A stretch of DNA of 54,268 nucleotides from RYN-111 sp046723735 (GCA_046723735.1 JBKOVB010000059.1:1-54268), one strand, 5' to 3'; counted from the stretch's first letter, positions 15,752-24,719 are shown. Numbers and translations are program-made. Notes: generated from the letters alone by a model not told the origin.

Positions 15752-16915
15752 CTAGAGGCGCTCGATGATGGTCGCGGGCGCCAGCGCGCCGCCGGCGCAC
15801 ATCGTCACCAGCGCGAACTGCTTGCCGGTGCGCTCGAGCTCGTGCAGGGCCGTGACGATGAGGCGGCTGCCGGTCGAGCCGACCGGGTGCCCGATGGCGC
15901 AGGCGCCGCCGTTCACGTTGATCTTGTCCTCGGGGATGCCGTGCACCCGCTGCCAGGACAGCACGACCGAGGCGAAGGCCTCGTTGCACTCGAACAGGTC
16001 GATGTCGCTGATCGACATGCCGGCCTTCTTGAGCACCGCCTCGGTGGCGTTCACGGGACCGTCGAGGTGGTAGTAGGGGTCGGAGCCGACGTTCACGCGG
16101 GCCACGATCCGGGCGCGTGGGGTGATGCCCTCGGCGAGCGCACGCTCCTTGCTCATCCAGAGCACGGCGGCGGCGCCGTCAGAGATCTGCGAGGAGTTGC
16201 CGGCCGTGTGCATGCCGTCCGGCAGCACCGGCTTGAGCTTGGCCAGTCCTTCCATGGTGGTCTCGCGCAGGCCGCCGTCGCGGGTGACGAGCTGGGTCTG
16301 TCCGGTGGGCTTGCCCTCCTCGTCGAGGACGGGCGCCTCCACCGCGAACACCTCACGGTCGAAGCGGCCCTCGTTCCAGGCCCGGGCGGCGTTCTGCTGC
16401 GACCGGAAGGCGAGGCCGTCGACGTCCTCGCGGGTGATGCCGCGGAGCGTGGCGATGCGCTCGGCCGCCTCGAACTGGTTGGGCATGTCGATCGTCCAGT
16501 CGTCGGCCTTGGGGGAGCCGGGACCGTTCATGACGTTGGCGCCGAGCGGCACGCGGCTCATCGCCTCCACGCCGCAGGCGATGCCGATGTCGATGGCGCC
16601 CGAGAGGATGAGGCCCTCGATCATGTGGTTGGCCTGCATGGCGGAGCCGCACTGGCAGTCGACCGTGGTCGTGCCCGTGGTCCAGGGCAGGCCTTCGTTC
16701 AGCCAGGCGTTGCGGGTCACGCTCGAGCCCTGCTCGCCGGCCTGCGTCACGCAGCCGCCGATGGCCTGCTCGACCTGGGCCGGGTCGAGGCCGACCCGCT
16801 CGATCACGTTGCGCTGCGCGAGGCCGAGGATCTTGGTGGCGTGCAGGCCCGAGAGCTGCCCGTTGCGCTTCCCGATCGGTGTGCGGGTAGCGGCGACGAT
16901 GACGGGTTCGGCCAT
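15752..16915 (-). CDS. fadA5: steroid side-chain thiolase FadA5
   Basis: 387 residues. Nucleophilic Cys89 lies in VDCQCGSA; NEAF is at 311-314, His343 in GHPVGSTGS and acid/base Cys373 in CAGGA. The stretches IGKRNGQLSGLHAT, NQFEAAERIATLRGITREDV and SSQISDGAAAVLWM closely resemble mycobacterial FadA5 (Rv3546), which cleaves 3,22-dioxo-type steroid acyl-CoA and releases acetyl-CoA or propionyl-CoA. It is monocistronic, ends at the 15703 terminator and is divergent from the chsH2 operon with two KstR-like sites in between, as in other KstR regulons. Confidence 0.93.
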   Translation of the reverse strand: MAEPVIVAATRTPIGKRNGQLSGLHATKILGLAQRNVIERVGLDPAQVEQAIGGCVTQAGEQGSSVTRNAWLNEGLPWTTGTTTVDCQCGSAMQANHMIEGLILSGAIDIGIACGVEAMSRVPLGANVMNGPGSPKADDWTIDMPNQFEAAERIATLRGITREDVDGLAFRSQQNAARAWNEGRFDREVFAVEAPVLDEEGKPTGQTQLVTRDGGLRETTMEGLAKLKPVLPDGMHTAGNSSQISDGAAAVLWMSKERALAEGITPRARIVARVNVGSDPYYHLDGPVNATEAVLKKAGMSISDIDLFECNEAFASVVLSWQRVHGIPEDKINVNGGACAIGHPVGSTGSRLIVTALHELERTGKQFALVTMCAGGALAPATIIERL

Positions 16916-16956
16916 CTGGCGGTCTCCTCGGGCTCGAGAGCGTGGGACCTCGAAAG

Positions 16957-16970
16957 TAGTACGTGTTCTA
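16957..16970. promoter_or_regulatory. KstR-like operator, one mismatch (fadA5 side)
   Basis: T-ag-TAC-gt-GTT-ct-A: 7 of 8 fixed positions, 42 bp upstream of fadA5. Confidence 0.75.
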
Positions 16971-17002
16971 CTCGATCAGCAAGCGTCCGGTGAGGCCAAA
17001 AC

Positions 17003-17016
17003 TAGAACAGGTTCTT
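17003..17016. promoter_or_regulatory. KstR-like operator, one mismatch (chsH2 side)
   Basis: T-ag-AAC-ag-GTT-ct-T: 7 of 8 fixed positions, 68 bp upstream of chsH2. With 16957-16970 it gives each divergent transcript its own site. Confidence 0.75.
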
Positions 17017-17083
17017 GACGCTGGGTGACGCGGGTGACTACGGTCACGAACGCCCCTGACCAGGCTGAGGAGGTCCCGCTGCC

Positions 17084-18034
17084 GTGACCGTGGCTGACGC
17101 TGCGCCTGACCAGGCGACGCTGCTCGAGCGGGTGCGTGGCCTGCTCGGGGTTCCCGGGCCCACCCGGGTCGGGCGCGACCCGGTGAACCTGCCGATGGTC
17201 CACCACTGGTGCCAGGCCCTGGACGACCGCAACCCGGCGTACATCGACGAGGACTTCGCCGCACGCACGCGTGGCCGGCTGATCGCGCCGCCCGGGATGC
17301 TCCAGACCTGGACCATGGACGCGCCGCGCGACCCCGACGCCCCGGGCGCGAACGACCAGGCCATGAAGCTGCTCGACCAGGCCGGCTACACGAGCGTCGT
17401 CGCGACCAACTACGAGCACGAGTACTTGCGGGAGCTCACGCACGGCGAGCGCATCAGCGTGCGCTCCGTGGCCGAGGACCTCTCGGAGGAGAAGAAGACC
17501 GCGCTCGGCGTCGGCGTCTTCATCACGGTCAAGCACGAGTACACGACCGACGACGGCGAGCTCGTCGGCATCGGCCGGATGCGGATGCTCAAGTTCAAGC
17601 CGCCAGGACCGGCGGCCACGCCGGGTGAATCAGTCGGCGTCCGACCGTCGCCGCCCATCGGTCGCGACAACGCCTTCTTCTGGGAGGGTGTCGAGGCCGG
17701 TGAGCTGCGCATCCAGAGGTGCAACGCCTGCGGAGCGCTGCGGCACCCGCCCGGGCCGCTGTGCGGGGAGTGCGGCAGCAGCGACCAGGGTTACCTGGTC
17801 AGCAGCGGGCGCGGCGTCGTCTACAGCCACGTGACCCACCACTACCCGAAGCTCCCGGGCGTCGAGCTGCCGCACACCGTGCTGCTCGTCGAGCTGGAGG
17901 AGGGCGTCCGGATCGTCAGCGAGCTCGCCGAGCCGGGCACGGTGCACATCGGTCTGCCCGTGCAGGTGGCGTTCACGAAGGTGCCCGGTGGCGCGCTGCG
18001 ACCGACGTTCCGACCGGTCGAGGGGGAGCAGTGA
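17084..18034 (+). CDS. chsH2: ChsH2: MaoC-like hydratase subunit fused to DUF35
   Basis: 316 residues. An N-terminal MaoC-type hotdog half (1-175) is followed by a DUF35 half with a zinc ribbon (Cys213, Cys216, Cys227, Cys230) and OB fold. This fusion is characteristic of ChsH2 (Rv3542c). Its hotdog half pairs with ChsH1 to hydrate 3-oxo-pregna-diene-20-carboxyl-CoA, and its DUF35 half binds the Ltp2 aldolase, linking hydration to retro-aldol cleavage. It is the first gene of a GTGA-coupled set with chsH1 and ltp2. GTG at 17084 is used; the AGGAGG lies about 12 bases upstream. Confidence 0.95.
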   Translation: MTVADAAPDQATLLERVRGLLGVPGPTRVGRDPVNLPMVHHWCQALDDRNPAYIDEDFAARTRGRLIAPPGMLQTWTMDAPRDPDAPGANDQAMKLLDQAGYTSVVATNYEHEYLRELTHGERISVRSVAEDLSEEKKTALGVGVFITVKHEYTTDDGELVGIGRMRMLKFKPPGPAATPGESVGVRPSPPIGRDNAFFWEGVEAGELRIQRCNACGALRHPPGPLCGECGSSDQGYLVSSGRGVVYSHVTHHYPKLPGVELPHTVLLVELEEGVRIVSELAEPGTVHIGLPVQVAFTKVPGGALRPTFRPVEGEQ

Positions 18035-18432
18035 CCGCCGTGCAGGCGCAGCCCGAGGTGGGGCAGCAGCTGCCCGAGCTCGTGATCGAGGCCAGCGTCA
18101 AGAACATCGTCGCCACCGCGATCGCCAGCCGCGACTACCAGGACGTGCACCACGACGTCGCGCTGGCGCAGGAGCGCGGCAGCAAGACCATCTTCACGAA
18201 CATCCTCACCAGCAACGGCTACGTCCTGCGGTACGTCACCGACTGGGCCGGCCCGCTCGCGGTCGTGAAGTCCAGCAAGATCCGGCTCGGCGTGCCGAAC
18301 TACGCCGGCGACACGATGACCATGCGGGGAGAGGTCACGCGGGTGGACGGCAAGCAGGTGGAGATCGCCGTACGCGGCAGCAACTCGCTCGGCGACCACG
18401 TGATCGGCACCGTCGTGGTGGACCTCCCGTGA
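18031..18432 (+). CDS. chsH1: ChsH1: MaoC-like enoyl-CoA hydratase catalytic subunit
   Basis: 133 residues, single hotdog domain. SRDYQDVHHD holds the Asp-x4-His hydratase pair (Asp35 and His40 by this start), which is missing from the ChsH2 half, as expected for the ChsH1-ChsH2 heteromer. It corresponds to Rv3541c. GTG overlaps the chsH2 stop (GTGA), and the next gene again overlaps by 4 bp, so the three proteins are made together. It acts on the three-carbon side-chain enoyl-CoA. Confidence 0.94.
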   Translation: MTAVQAQPEVGQQLPELVIEASVKNIVATAIASRDYQDVHHDVALAQERGSKTIFTNILTSNGYVLRYVTDWAGPLAVVKSSKIRLGVPNYAGDTMTMRGEVTRVDGKQVEIAVRGSNSLGDHVIGTVVVDLP

Positions 18433-19601
18433 GCCGCTCCTTCGCCCGCCAGACCGCGATCGTCGGGATCGGGGCCACTGAGTTCTCCAAGAACAGCGGC
18501 CGCTCCGAGCTGCAGCTCGCCGGCGAGGCGGTGCTCGCTGCCGTCGAGGACGCCGGCCTGAAGCCCTCGGACGTCGACGGCCTCACCACGTTCACGATGG
18601 AGACCAACTCCGAGATCGAGGTGGCCCGCGCCGCCTCCCTCGGCGACCTGACGTTCTTCTCCAAGATCGGGTACGGCGGAGGCGCCGCCTGCGCGACCGT
18701 GCAGCAGGCATCCCTGGCCGTGGCGACGGGCGTCGCGGACGTCGTCGTCTGCTACCGCGCCTTCAACGAGCGCTCGGGCCACCGCTTCGGGTCCGGCGCC
18801 CACCGTGGCGAGCCCACTGCCGAGGGCATCGCGATGAGCTGGGTCTCGACCTTCGGCCTCATGACGCCTGCGTCGTGGGTGGCGATGTTCGCGCAGCGCT
18901 ACATGCACGAGTACGGCGCGACCTCGGCCGACTTCGGACTGGTCAGCGTGGCCGACCGCAAGCACGCGGCCACCAACCCGAAGGCGTGGTTCTACCAGCA
19001 GCCGATCACGCTCGAGGACCACCAGAACAGCCGCTGGATCGTCGAGCCGCTGCACCTGCTCGACTGCTGCCAGGAGACCGACGGCGGCCAGGCCATCGTC
19101 GTGACGACGGTGGAGCGGGCCCGCGACCTGCGGCACGCGCCGGCCGTCGTCGCGGGCGCGGCGCAGGGCTCCGCCAAGGGTCAGCAGAGCATGGTGAGCT
19201 ACTACCGCGACGACATCGCCGGCCTGCCGGAGATGGGCCTGGTCGCCGAGCAGCTCTGGGGCCAGTCGGGCATCGGGCCGGACGACGTCCAGACCGCGGT
19301 CATCTACGACCACTTCACGCCCTTCGTGCTGCAGCAGCTGGAGGAGTTCGGCTTCTGCAAGCGCGGTGAGGCGAAGGACTTCATCAAGGACGGGGCCATC
19401 GAGCTCGGTGGCCGGCTGCCGATCAACACCCATGGCGGCCAGCTCGGCGAGGCGTACCTGCACGGCATGAACGGCATCGCCGAGGGCGTCCGCCAGGTCC
19501 GCGGCACGTCGGTGAACCAGGTTCCCGACGTCGAGAACGTCCTCGTCACCGCCGGCACCGGCGTCCCCACCAGCGGCCTCGTGCTGTCTGTCGACCGCTA
19601 A
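18429..19601 (+). CDS. ltp2: Ltp2: steroid retro-aldolase (thiolase fold)
   Basis: 390 residues, SCP-x/thiolase fold. The segment at the usual nucleophile position (GYGGGAACATVQQA) lacks the thiolase Cys context, in keeping with Ltp2 (Rv3540c) acting as an aldolase that splits 17-hydroxy-pregnanoyl-CoA into androstenedione-type ketone and propionyl-CoA. The distal TAVIYDHFTPFVLQQLEEFGF and NTHGGQLGEAYLHGMN match the family. It is coupled to chsH1 by GTGA overlap and needs the ChsH2 DUF35 domain as partner. Confidence 0.94.
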   Translation: MSRSFARQTAIVGIGATEFSKNSGRSELQLAGEAVLAAVEDAGLKPSDVDGLTTFTMETNSEIEVARAASLGDLTFFSKIGYGGGAACATVQQASLAVATGVADVVVCYRAFNERSGHRFGSGAHRGEPTAEGIAMSWVSTFGLMTPASWVAMFAQRYMHEYGATSADFGLVSVADRKHAATNPKAWFYQQPITLEDHQNSRWIVEPLHLLDCCQETDGGQAIVVTTVERARDLRHAPAVVAGAAQGSAKGQQSMVSYYRDDIAGLPEMGLVAEQLWGQSGIGPDDVQTAVIYDHFTPFVLQQLEEFGFCKRGEAKDFIKDGAIELGGRLPINTHGGQLGEAYLHGMNGIAEGVRQVRGTSVNQVPDVENVLVTAGTGVPTSGLVLSVDR

Positions 19602-19610
19602 GGAAGCCCC

Positions 19611-20717
19611 ATGCGCACCGCACTGTCCGACGAGCTCGGCCTCGACATCGCACTGTTCGCCTTCAACTACCAGCCCGACGTCGTCATCGAGGTCTGCAAG
19701 GCCGGCGGCATGGGCGTCCTGGGGGCAGTCCGGTTCACGCCGCAGGAGCTCAAGGAGGCGCTCGACTACATCGAGGCCAACATCGGCGGCCGGCCGTACG
19801 GCGTCGACGTGGTCATGCCGGCCAAGACCCATGCCAAGGCGGGCATGGAGGTCGGCGAGATGCACGCCATGCTCGAGCAGATGATCCCGCAGGAGCACAA
19901 GGACTTCGTCGAGCGCGTGCTCGACCAGTACGGCGTCCCGAAGCTCCAGGACAACCACCAGCACGCGCGCGACCTGCTCAGCTGGAACGACACCGAGGCC
20001 CGCCAGCAGGTCTCCGTCTCCCTGGAGCGGCCGCAGGTCAAGCTCATCGCCAACGCGCTCGGCGCGCCGCCGAAGGACGTCGTCGACCAGGCGCACGACG
20101 CGGGCGTGAAGGTCGCAGCGCTCGTGGGCCGCAAGGACCACGCCATGAAGCAGATGGCGAACGGCGTCGACATCGTCGTCGCGCAGGGCACCGAGGCCGG
20201 CGGCCACAGCGGCGAGATCGCCACGATGGTGCTGGTCCCCGAGGTCGTCGAGGCGATCGCGCCGAAGCCGGTGCTCGCCGCCGGCGGCATCGGCAGCGGC
20301 CGGCAGGTCGCTGCGGCTCTCGCGCTCGGCGCGCAAGGCGCGTGGACCGGGTCGATCTGGCTGAGCACCAAGGAGTGCGCGCAGCCGGACATCATGCACC
20401 GCAAGTTCCACGCCGCGACCTCGAGCGACGCCGTGCGCTCGCGGGCCTACACCGGCAAGCCGGCACGCCAGCTGCGCACCGAGTGGACCGACGCCTGGGA
20501 CGACCCGGCCAACCCTGACCCGCTCGGCATGCCCCTGCAGTACATGCTCTGCTCCGAGGCGCTGGAGCGCATCCGGGCCGCCGGCAAGGAGGAGCTGATG
20601 GGCGTGCCGATCGGTCAGCTCGTGGGATCCTTCACCGAGGTGCGCAGCGTGGCGGACGTCATCGCGCAGATCAAGCAGGACTACCGCACGACCGTCGAGG
20701 CACTTCCTCGCCTCTAG
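19611..20717 (+). CDS. nitronate monooxygenase-family FMN protein
   Basis: 368 residues, TIM-barrel FMN enzyme of the 2-nitropropane dioxygenase/nitronate monooxygenase superfamily. AQGTEAGGHSGEIATMVLVPE and VLAAGGIGSGRQVAAALALGA form the FMN phosphate site. It looks more like the Rv1533 branch (N-terminus FAFNYQPDVVIEVCKAGGMGVLGA, inner PYGVDVVMPAKTH) than IpdC (Rv3553) of ring C/D degradation. AAGGAAG precedes the ATG, 9 bp after ltp2, so it is within the operon. Its role in the steroid pathway is unknown; an enoyl or dienone reductase/dehydrogenase activity is possible. Confidence 0.82.
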   Translation: MRTALSDELGLDIALFAFNYQPDVVIEVCKAGGMGVLGAVRFTPQELKEALDYIEANIGGRPYGVDVVMPAKTHAKAGMEVGEMHAMLEQMIPQEHKDFVERVLDQYGVPKLQDNHQHARDLLSWNDTEARQQVSVSLERPQVKLIANALGAPPKDVVDQAHDAGVKVAALVGRKDHAMKQMANGVDIVVAQGTEAGGHSGEIATMVLVPEVVEAIAPKPVLAAGGIGSGRQVAAALALGAQGAWTGSIWLSTKECAQPDIMHRKFHAATSSDAVRSRAYTGKPARQLRTEWTDAWDDPANPDPLGMPLQYMLCSEALERIRAAGKEELMGVPIGQLVGSFTEVRSVADVIAQIKQDYRTTVEALPRL

Positions 20718-20762
20718 ATCCCCCCGACCGCCGTACCAGCCCGGAAGAAGGAACCTCCAGCC

Positions 20763-22013
20763 ATGACCGCACACACTGACGCCGACGGCCGTGCCCGCTG
20801 CCCCGTCGACGCCGACCTGCTCGACCCGGAGACGTTTGCCCAGGGCGTGCCCTTCGGGCTGTTCTCGCAGCTGCGGCACGAGGCCCCGGTGTTCTGGCAC
20901 GAGCAGAAGGGGGCCTGGGGTGACGGCTTCTGGGTGGTCACGCGGTACGAGGACGTCGTCGAGGTCTCCCGCACGCCAGAGGTGTTCTCCTCGGCCGAGC
21001 GCGGCGCGCTGCTGAGCACGGGCACGGCCTCGGACGAGGACCAGGCGCTCGAGACCACCCGCATGCTGATGCTGAACATGGACGCGCCGGAGCACAGCGG
21101 CTACCGCACCCTGGTGCAGCGCGCCTTCACCCCGCGGACGATCCGTGAGCTCGAGCCGCGCCTCGAGGAGCTGACCCACGAGATCATCGACCGGGCCCTG
21201 GCGAAGGGCGAGGGCGACTTCGTCAAGGACGTCGCCGCCGAGCTGCCGCTGCTGGCGATCTGCGAGCTGGTCGGCGTCCCGGTCGAGGACCGCGACGCGA
21301 TGTTCGACCTGTCGAACCGCCTCATCGGCTTCGACGACCCGGAGTTCCAGACGTCTCCTGAGGACGCGATGGTCGCCTCCATGGAGATGTACATGCACGC
21401 CGACGCGCTGGCCGCCAAGCGGCGTGAGTGCCCGGCCAACGACGTGGCGAGCAAGCTGCTGAGCTCCACCGTCGACGGCGAGGCCCTCACGCAGGACCAG
21501 TTCAACGTCTTCTTCATGCTGCTCATGGTCGCGGGCAACGAGACCACCCGGAACGCCATCACGCACGGCATGCAGGCGTTCTTCGAGCACCCCGAGCAGT
21601 GGGAGATCTTCAAGAAGGAGCGGCCGCTCGACTCGGCCGTCGAGGAGATCATCCGCTGGGGCACGCCGGTGATGCAGTTCCAGCGCACCGCGCTGTCGGA
21701 CCACGTCCTCGGCGGCCAGCAGATCAAGAAGGGCGACCGGGTCGCGATCTACTACTCGAGCGGCAACCGCGACGAGACCGCGCTGGAGAACCCGGACGCG
21801 TTCGACGTCAAGCGCCAGGACAACGAGCACATCGCCTTCGGCGGCGGCGGCCCGCACTTCTGCCTGGGCGCCAACCTCGCGCGCGCCGAGGTCCGCATCA
21901 TGTTCAACGCCATCGCCGACCGGATGCCCGACATCAGGCCCCTGGGCGACCCGCGTGCGCTGCGCTCGATGTTCATCAACGGCATCAAGGAGCTCCCGGT
22001 CAGGTACGCCTAG
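20763..22013 (+). CDS. cytochrome P450, CYP125-like steroid C26/27-oxidase
   Basis: 416 residues. The I-helix AGNETTRN starts at about residue 257, the ExxR (EEIIR) is at 294-298, and the heme ligand is Cys367 in FGGGGPHFCLGANLAR. The run MLNMDAPEH, FTPRTIREL, MQFQRTALSD, GGQQIKKGDRVAIYY is very like CYP125A1 (Rv3545c), which oxidises the terminal methyl of cholest-4-en-3-one to the acid; CYP142 and CYP124 are the nearest alternatives. It is last in the chsH2 operon and ends at a strong hairpin. Electron donors may be the 3Fe-4S ferredoxin at 14171 or the reductase/ferredoxin pair at 323-1668. Confidence 0.9.
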   Translation: MTAHTDADGRARCPVDADLLDPETFAQGVPFGLFSQLRHEAPVFWHEQKGAWGDGFWVVTRYEDVVEVSRTPEVFSSAERGALLSTGTASDEDQALETTRMLMLNMDAPEHSGYRTLVQRAFTPRTIRELEPRLEELTHEIIDRALAKGEGDFVKDVAAELPLLAICELVGVPVEDRDAMFDLSNRLIGFDDPEFQTSPEDAMVASMEMYMHADALAAKRRECPANDVASKLLSSTVDGEALTQDQFNVFFMLLMVAGNETTRNAITHGMQAFFEHPEQWEIFKKERPLDSAVEEIIRWGTPVMQFQRTALSDHVLGGQQIKKGDRVAIYYSSGNRDETALENPDAFDVKRQDNEHIAFGGGGPHFCLGANLARAEVRIMFNAIADRMPDIRPLGDPRALRSMFINGIKELPVRYA

Positions 22014-22027
22014 CGGTGACGGCCGCT

Positions 22028-22056
22028 GCCGCCGTACCTGCTCACGGTACGGCGGC
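22028..22056 (+). terminator. terminator hairpin after the P450 gene
   Basis: An 11-bp perfect stem (GCCGCCGTACC paired with GGTACGGCGGC) around a 7-base loop, 15 bp after the P450 stop and before the next KstR-controlled operon. No T-run follows. Confidence 0.7.
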
Positions 22057-22106
22057 GCCGCCGTGCCCTGGGGAGCGCAGCCGGCGCGACTGGCCTTGCC
22101 CAAAAC

Positions 22107-22120
22107 AAGAACGTGTTCTA
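22107..22120. promoter_or_regulatory. KstR-like operator, one mismatch
   Basis: A-ag-AAC-gt-GTT-ct-A: 7 of 8 fixed positions, 44 bp before the acyl-CoA synthetase GTG. It heads the eight-gene operon 22165-30926. Confidence 0.8.
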
Positions 22121-22164
22121 GCGTGCCGAACACGTGCCGTGCACGTGCCGCAACAGGAGGATCC

Positions 22165-23721
22165 GTGGGAGAGCTCGGTTTCTGGAACATCGCCGCGGCG
22201 AAGCCTGACGAGGTCGTGCTGGTCGACCCGCAGCACCAGGAGCACACGTACGGCGAGCTGCTGGCCGCCTGCAACCAGGTCGTCCACGGGCTGCGTGCCC
22301 TGGGCTTCCAGGAGGGCGACTGCGTCTCGATCCTGATGCCGAACTGCGCGGAGTTCCTCGAGGTCTTCCTGGCGATCCAGCAGGCCGGCTTCTACGTGGT
22401 GCCGATCAACTACCACCTCGTCGGTCCCGAGATCGCGTACATCGTCAACGACTCCGCTTCCAAGGCCTTCATCGCGCACGAGCGGTTCGGGCCCGAGGCG
22501 CTGCGCGCGGCGGCGGAGATCGCCGTGCCAGCCGAGGCCCGCTTCGCGGTCGGCGAGATCGAGGGCTTCCGCCCGTACGCCGAGCTCAAGGCCGGCCGAC
22601 CCACGACGCTGCCGGACGACCGCAAGAGCGGCATCCTCATGAACTACACGTCGGGCACGACCGGCAAGCCCAAGGGCGTCAAGCGCGCGCTGCCCGTGAC
22701 CGACCCGGACACCACCGCCGAGCTCGGCACCTTCCTGCACATGCTGTTCGACATCGAGAGCTTCGCCGACAACGTGCACCTCACCGTCGCGCCGATGTAC
22801 CACACGGCCGTCGGCCATTACACGACGAACGCCCTGCACGCGGGCCACAAGGTCGTGCTCATGGACAAGTGGACGCCCGAGGGCACGCTCGAGCGCATCC
22901 AGCGGTACAAGGTCACGACCAGCCACATGGTCCCGACCATGTTCCACCGGATGCTGCAGCTGCCGGACGAGCAGCGCCTGTCCTACGACGTCAGCTCGCT
23001 ACGGACGATGATCCACTCGGCGGCGCCCTGCCCGATCCCGACCAAGCAGAAGATGCTCGACTGGTGGGGCCCGGTGATCTGGGAGTACTACGCGGCCACC
23101 GAGGGCGGCGGCACCACCGCGAGCCCGCAGGACTGGCTGCGCAAGCCCGGCACCGTCGGCAACGCCTGGCCCAACAGCCAGGTCGTCGTCCTCGACGAGG
23201 ACGGCAACGAGCTGCCTCCGGGCCAGATCGGCACCGTCTGGATGAAGATGGGCGACCGGACCTTCGAGTACCACGGCGACCCGGAGAAGACCAAGAAGTC
23301 CTGGAACGACAGGGGTTTCTTCACCGTCGGCGATGCGGGTGAGATGGACGAGGACGGCTTCCTCTTTCTGCGGGACCGCAAGATCGACATGATCATCGCC
23401 GGCGGGGTGAACATCTACCCGGCCGAGATCGAGTCGGTGCTGATGCAGCACCCGAAGGTGCTCGACTGCGCCGTGTTCGGCATCCCGCACGCCGACCTCG
23501 GCGAGGAGATCAAGGCCGTCGTGCAGCCCGTCGAGGGCGTGGAGGCGGGGCCGGCGCTCGAGGCCGAGCTCATGCAGTACTGCGCCGACAACATCGCGAA
23601 GTACAAGAACCCGCGGTCGATCGACTTCCTCGCCGAGCTGCCGCGCGACCCCAACGGCAAGCTCTACAAGCGCAAGCTCCGCGACCCGTACTGGGCCGAC
23701 CGCGGCTCCCAGCTGGTCTGA
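22165..23721 (+). CDS. acyl-CoA synthetase (AMP-forming), FadD4-like
   Basis: 518 residues, adenylate-forming enzyme. The P-loop YTSGTTGKPKG, the A5 motif YYAATEGGG, GDAGEMDEDGFLFLRDR and the C-terminal lysine region (DPNGKLYKRKL) are intact. GTG 22165 is chosen for AGGAGG four bases upstream. It resembles the FadD4/bile-acid-CoA-ligase branch with its KRALP segment after the P-loop (KGVKRALPV). It is first in the operon with ltp3/ltp4 and fadD19/fadD17-like genes, so the substrate is probably a steroid carboxylate of defined side-chain length, which sequence cannot fix. Confidence 0.88.
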   Translation: MGELGFWNIAAAKPDEVVLVDPQHQEHTYGELLAACNQVVHGLRALGFQEGDCVSILMPNCAEFLEVFLAIQQAGFYVVPINYHLVGPEIAYIVNDSASKAFIAHERFGPEALRAAAEIAVPAEARFAVGEIEGFRPYAELKAGRPTTLPDDRKSGILMNYTSGTTGKPKGVKRALPVTDPDTTAELGTFLHMLFDIESFADNVHLTVAPMYHTAVGHYTTNALHAGHKVVLMDKWTPEGTLERIQRYKVTTSHMVPTMFHRMLQLPDEQRLSYDVSSLRTMIHSAAPCPIPTKQKMLDWWGPVIWEYYAATEGGGTTASPQDWLRKPGTVGNAWPNSQVVVLDEDGNELPPGQIGTVWMKMGDRTFEYHGDPEKTKKSWNDRGFFTVGDAGEMDEDGFLFLRDRKIDMIIAGGVNIYPAEIESVLMQHPKVLDCAVFGIPHADLGEEIKAVVQPVEGVEAGPALEAELMQYCADNIAKYKNPRSIDFLAELPRDPNGKLYKRKLRDPYWADRGSQLV

Positions 23722-23736
23722 GGGACAGGGACGAAC

Positions 23737-24234
23737 ATGAGCAACGAGGTCCTCAGCGCTCCGCACTCGATGGAGTTCGCCTACACCCGGTCCACCGGAC
23801 CGGTCGTGGGCGCGTTCCTGACGGGCCTGCGGGGACGCACCGTGCTGGGAGCCAAGGACTCCCAGGGGCGCGTCGTCGTACCTCCTCCGGAGTACGACGT
23901 GAAGACGGCCGCCCCCACCGACCCCGCCGGCCTCCTCGAGGTCGGTCAGGAGGGCGTCGTGACGAGCTGGTCGTGGAACCCCACACCCCGACCGGGCCAG
24001 CCGTTCGACCGCCCCTTCGCCTGGGCGCTGGTGCAGCTCGACGGCGCGGACACCAGCCTGCTGCACGCCCTCGACGCCGACCGCGACGCGATCAGCACCG
24101 GGATGCGGGTGCGCATCCGCTGGGCCGCCGAGCCGCGGGGCTTCATCGACGACATCGCCTGCTTCGAGCCGTTGGCCGAGCGGAGAAGCGAGCTTGCGAG
24201 CGCCGCAGCGAGCAGTGTGGGAGGTGCTCAGTGA
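23737..24234 (+). CDS. OB-fold DUF35-type protein without zinc ribbon
   Basis: 165 residues. The body fits a DUF35-type OB fold (GVVTSWSWNPTPRPGQPFDRPFAWALVQLDGADTSLLH, in separate strands), but no CxxC pair is present, unlike its neighbour. Such proteins are partners of thiolase-fold aldolases (ChsH2 for Ltp2). The last ~18 residues (from AERRSELAS) are encoded by a dispersed 40-bp repeat and look like an acquired tail. The stop overlaps the next gene by GTGA. It probably forms a complex with the second DUF35 protein and the Ltp3/Ltp4-type proteins downstream. Confidence 0.75.
   Translation: MSNEVLSAPHSMEFAYTRSTGPVVGAFLTGLRGRTVLGAKDSQGRVVVPPPEYDVKTAAPTDPAGLLEVGQEGVVTSWSWNPTPRPGQPFDRPFAWALVQLDGADTSLLHALDADRDAISTGMRVRIRWAAEPRGFIDDIACFEPLAERRSELASAAASSVGGAQ
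24178..24217 (+). repeat. dispersed repeat copy R1 (40 bp)
   Basis: It starts with GAGCGGAGAAGCGAGC and ends with GAGCGCCGCAGCGAGCAGTG. The 16-base core is identical to copy R2 at 48602-48648, and the ends differ at 2 of 20 bases. It is translated as the C-terminal tail of the DUF35-type protein. Confidence 0.8.
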
Positions 24235-24719
24235 CCGAGCCCGTGACTGAGATCATCACCCCGATCCGGATGGACTACCGGTACACGCCGGGGACCGTCT
24301 CGTCGGACTTCCTGCGCTCCATCAAGGAGGGCAAGATCGTCGGGCGTCGGTGCCCGAAGTGCACCAAGGTCATCCTGCCGCCCCGCGGTAGCTGCTCGAT
24401 GTGCGGTGAGCTGCTCGGCGAGGAGGTGGAGTGCAAGAACACCGGCACCCTCGTCACCTTCGCCGTCGTCAACGTGAACTTCGCCAACCGCGTGGTCGAC
24501 CTGCCGTACGTCACCGGTGAGGTCTGCTTCGACGGTGCCGACACCACGACCACGATCCTGCTGGCCAACTGCCCCATCGACCAGGTGCGGATGGGGATGC
24601 GGGTCCAGGCCGTGTGGCTGCCCGAGGACCAGTGGGACTACACGCTGGCCAACATCGACCACGTCGAGCCGATCGACGAGCCCGACGCCCCCTACGAGTC
24701 CTTCGAGGAGCTGCTCTAG
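24231..24719 (+). CDS. DUF35 protein with zinc ribbon and OB fold (Rv3521-like)
   Basis: 162 residues. A rubredoxin-like zinc ribbon (Cys41, Cys44, Cys55, Cys58 in RRCPKCTKV and GSCSMCGEL) is followed by an OB-fold strand set (GTLVTFAVVNVNF, GMRVQAVWLPED). The gene order DUF35-ltp3-ltp4 corresponds to mycobacterial Rv3521-Rv3523 of the KstR regulon. DUF35 proteins bind and activate thiolase-fold aldolases and are thought to shape the acyl-CoA site. GTG start overlaps the previous gene (GTGA); the TAG shares its last base with the next GTG. Confidence 0.88.
   Translation: MTEPVTEIITPIRMDYRYTPGTVSSDFLRSIKEGKIVGRRCPKCTKVILPPRGSCSMCGELLGEEVECKNTGTLVTFAVVNVNFANRVVDLPYVTGEVCFDGADTTTTILLANCPIDQVRMGMRVQAVWLPEDQWDYTLANIDHVEPIDEPDAPYESFEELL

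Noticed and set aside
19611..20717. IpdC, the ring C/D flavoprotein of cholesterol degradation.
   Set aside because: Same superfamily, but the N-terminal and central motifs fit the Rv1533-type branch, and no ipdA/ipdB genes are nearby.
18300..22274. A 1324-codon open frame on the minus strand, antisense to chsH1, ltp2, the flavoprotein and the P450.
   Set aside because: It is a by-product of high third-position GC; composition is Arg/Asp/Val/Leu repeats and it opposes five well-supported genes.
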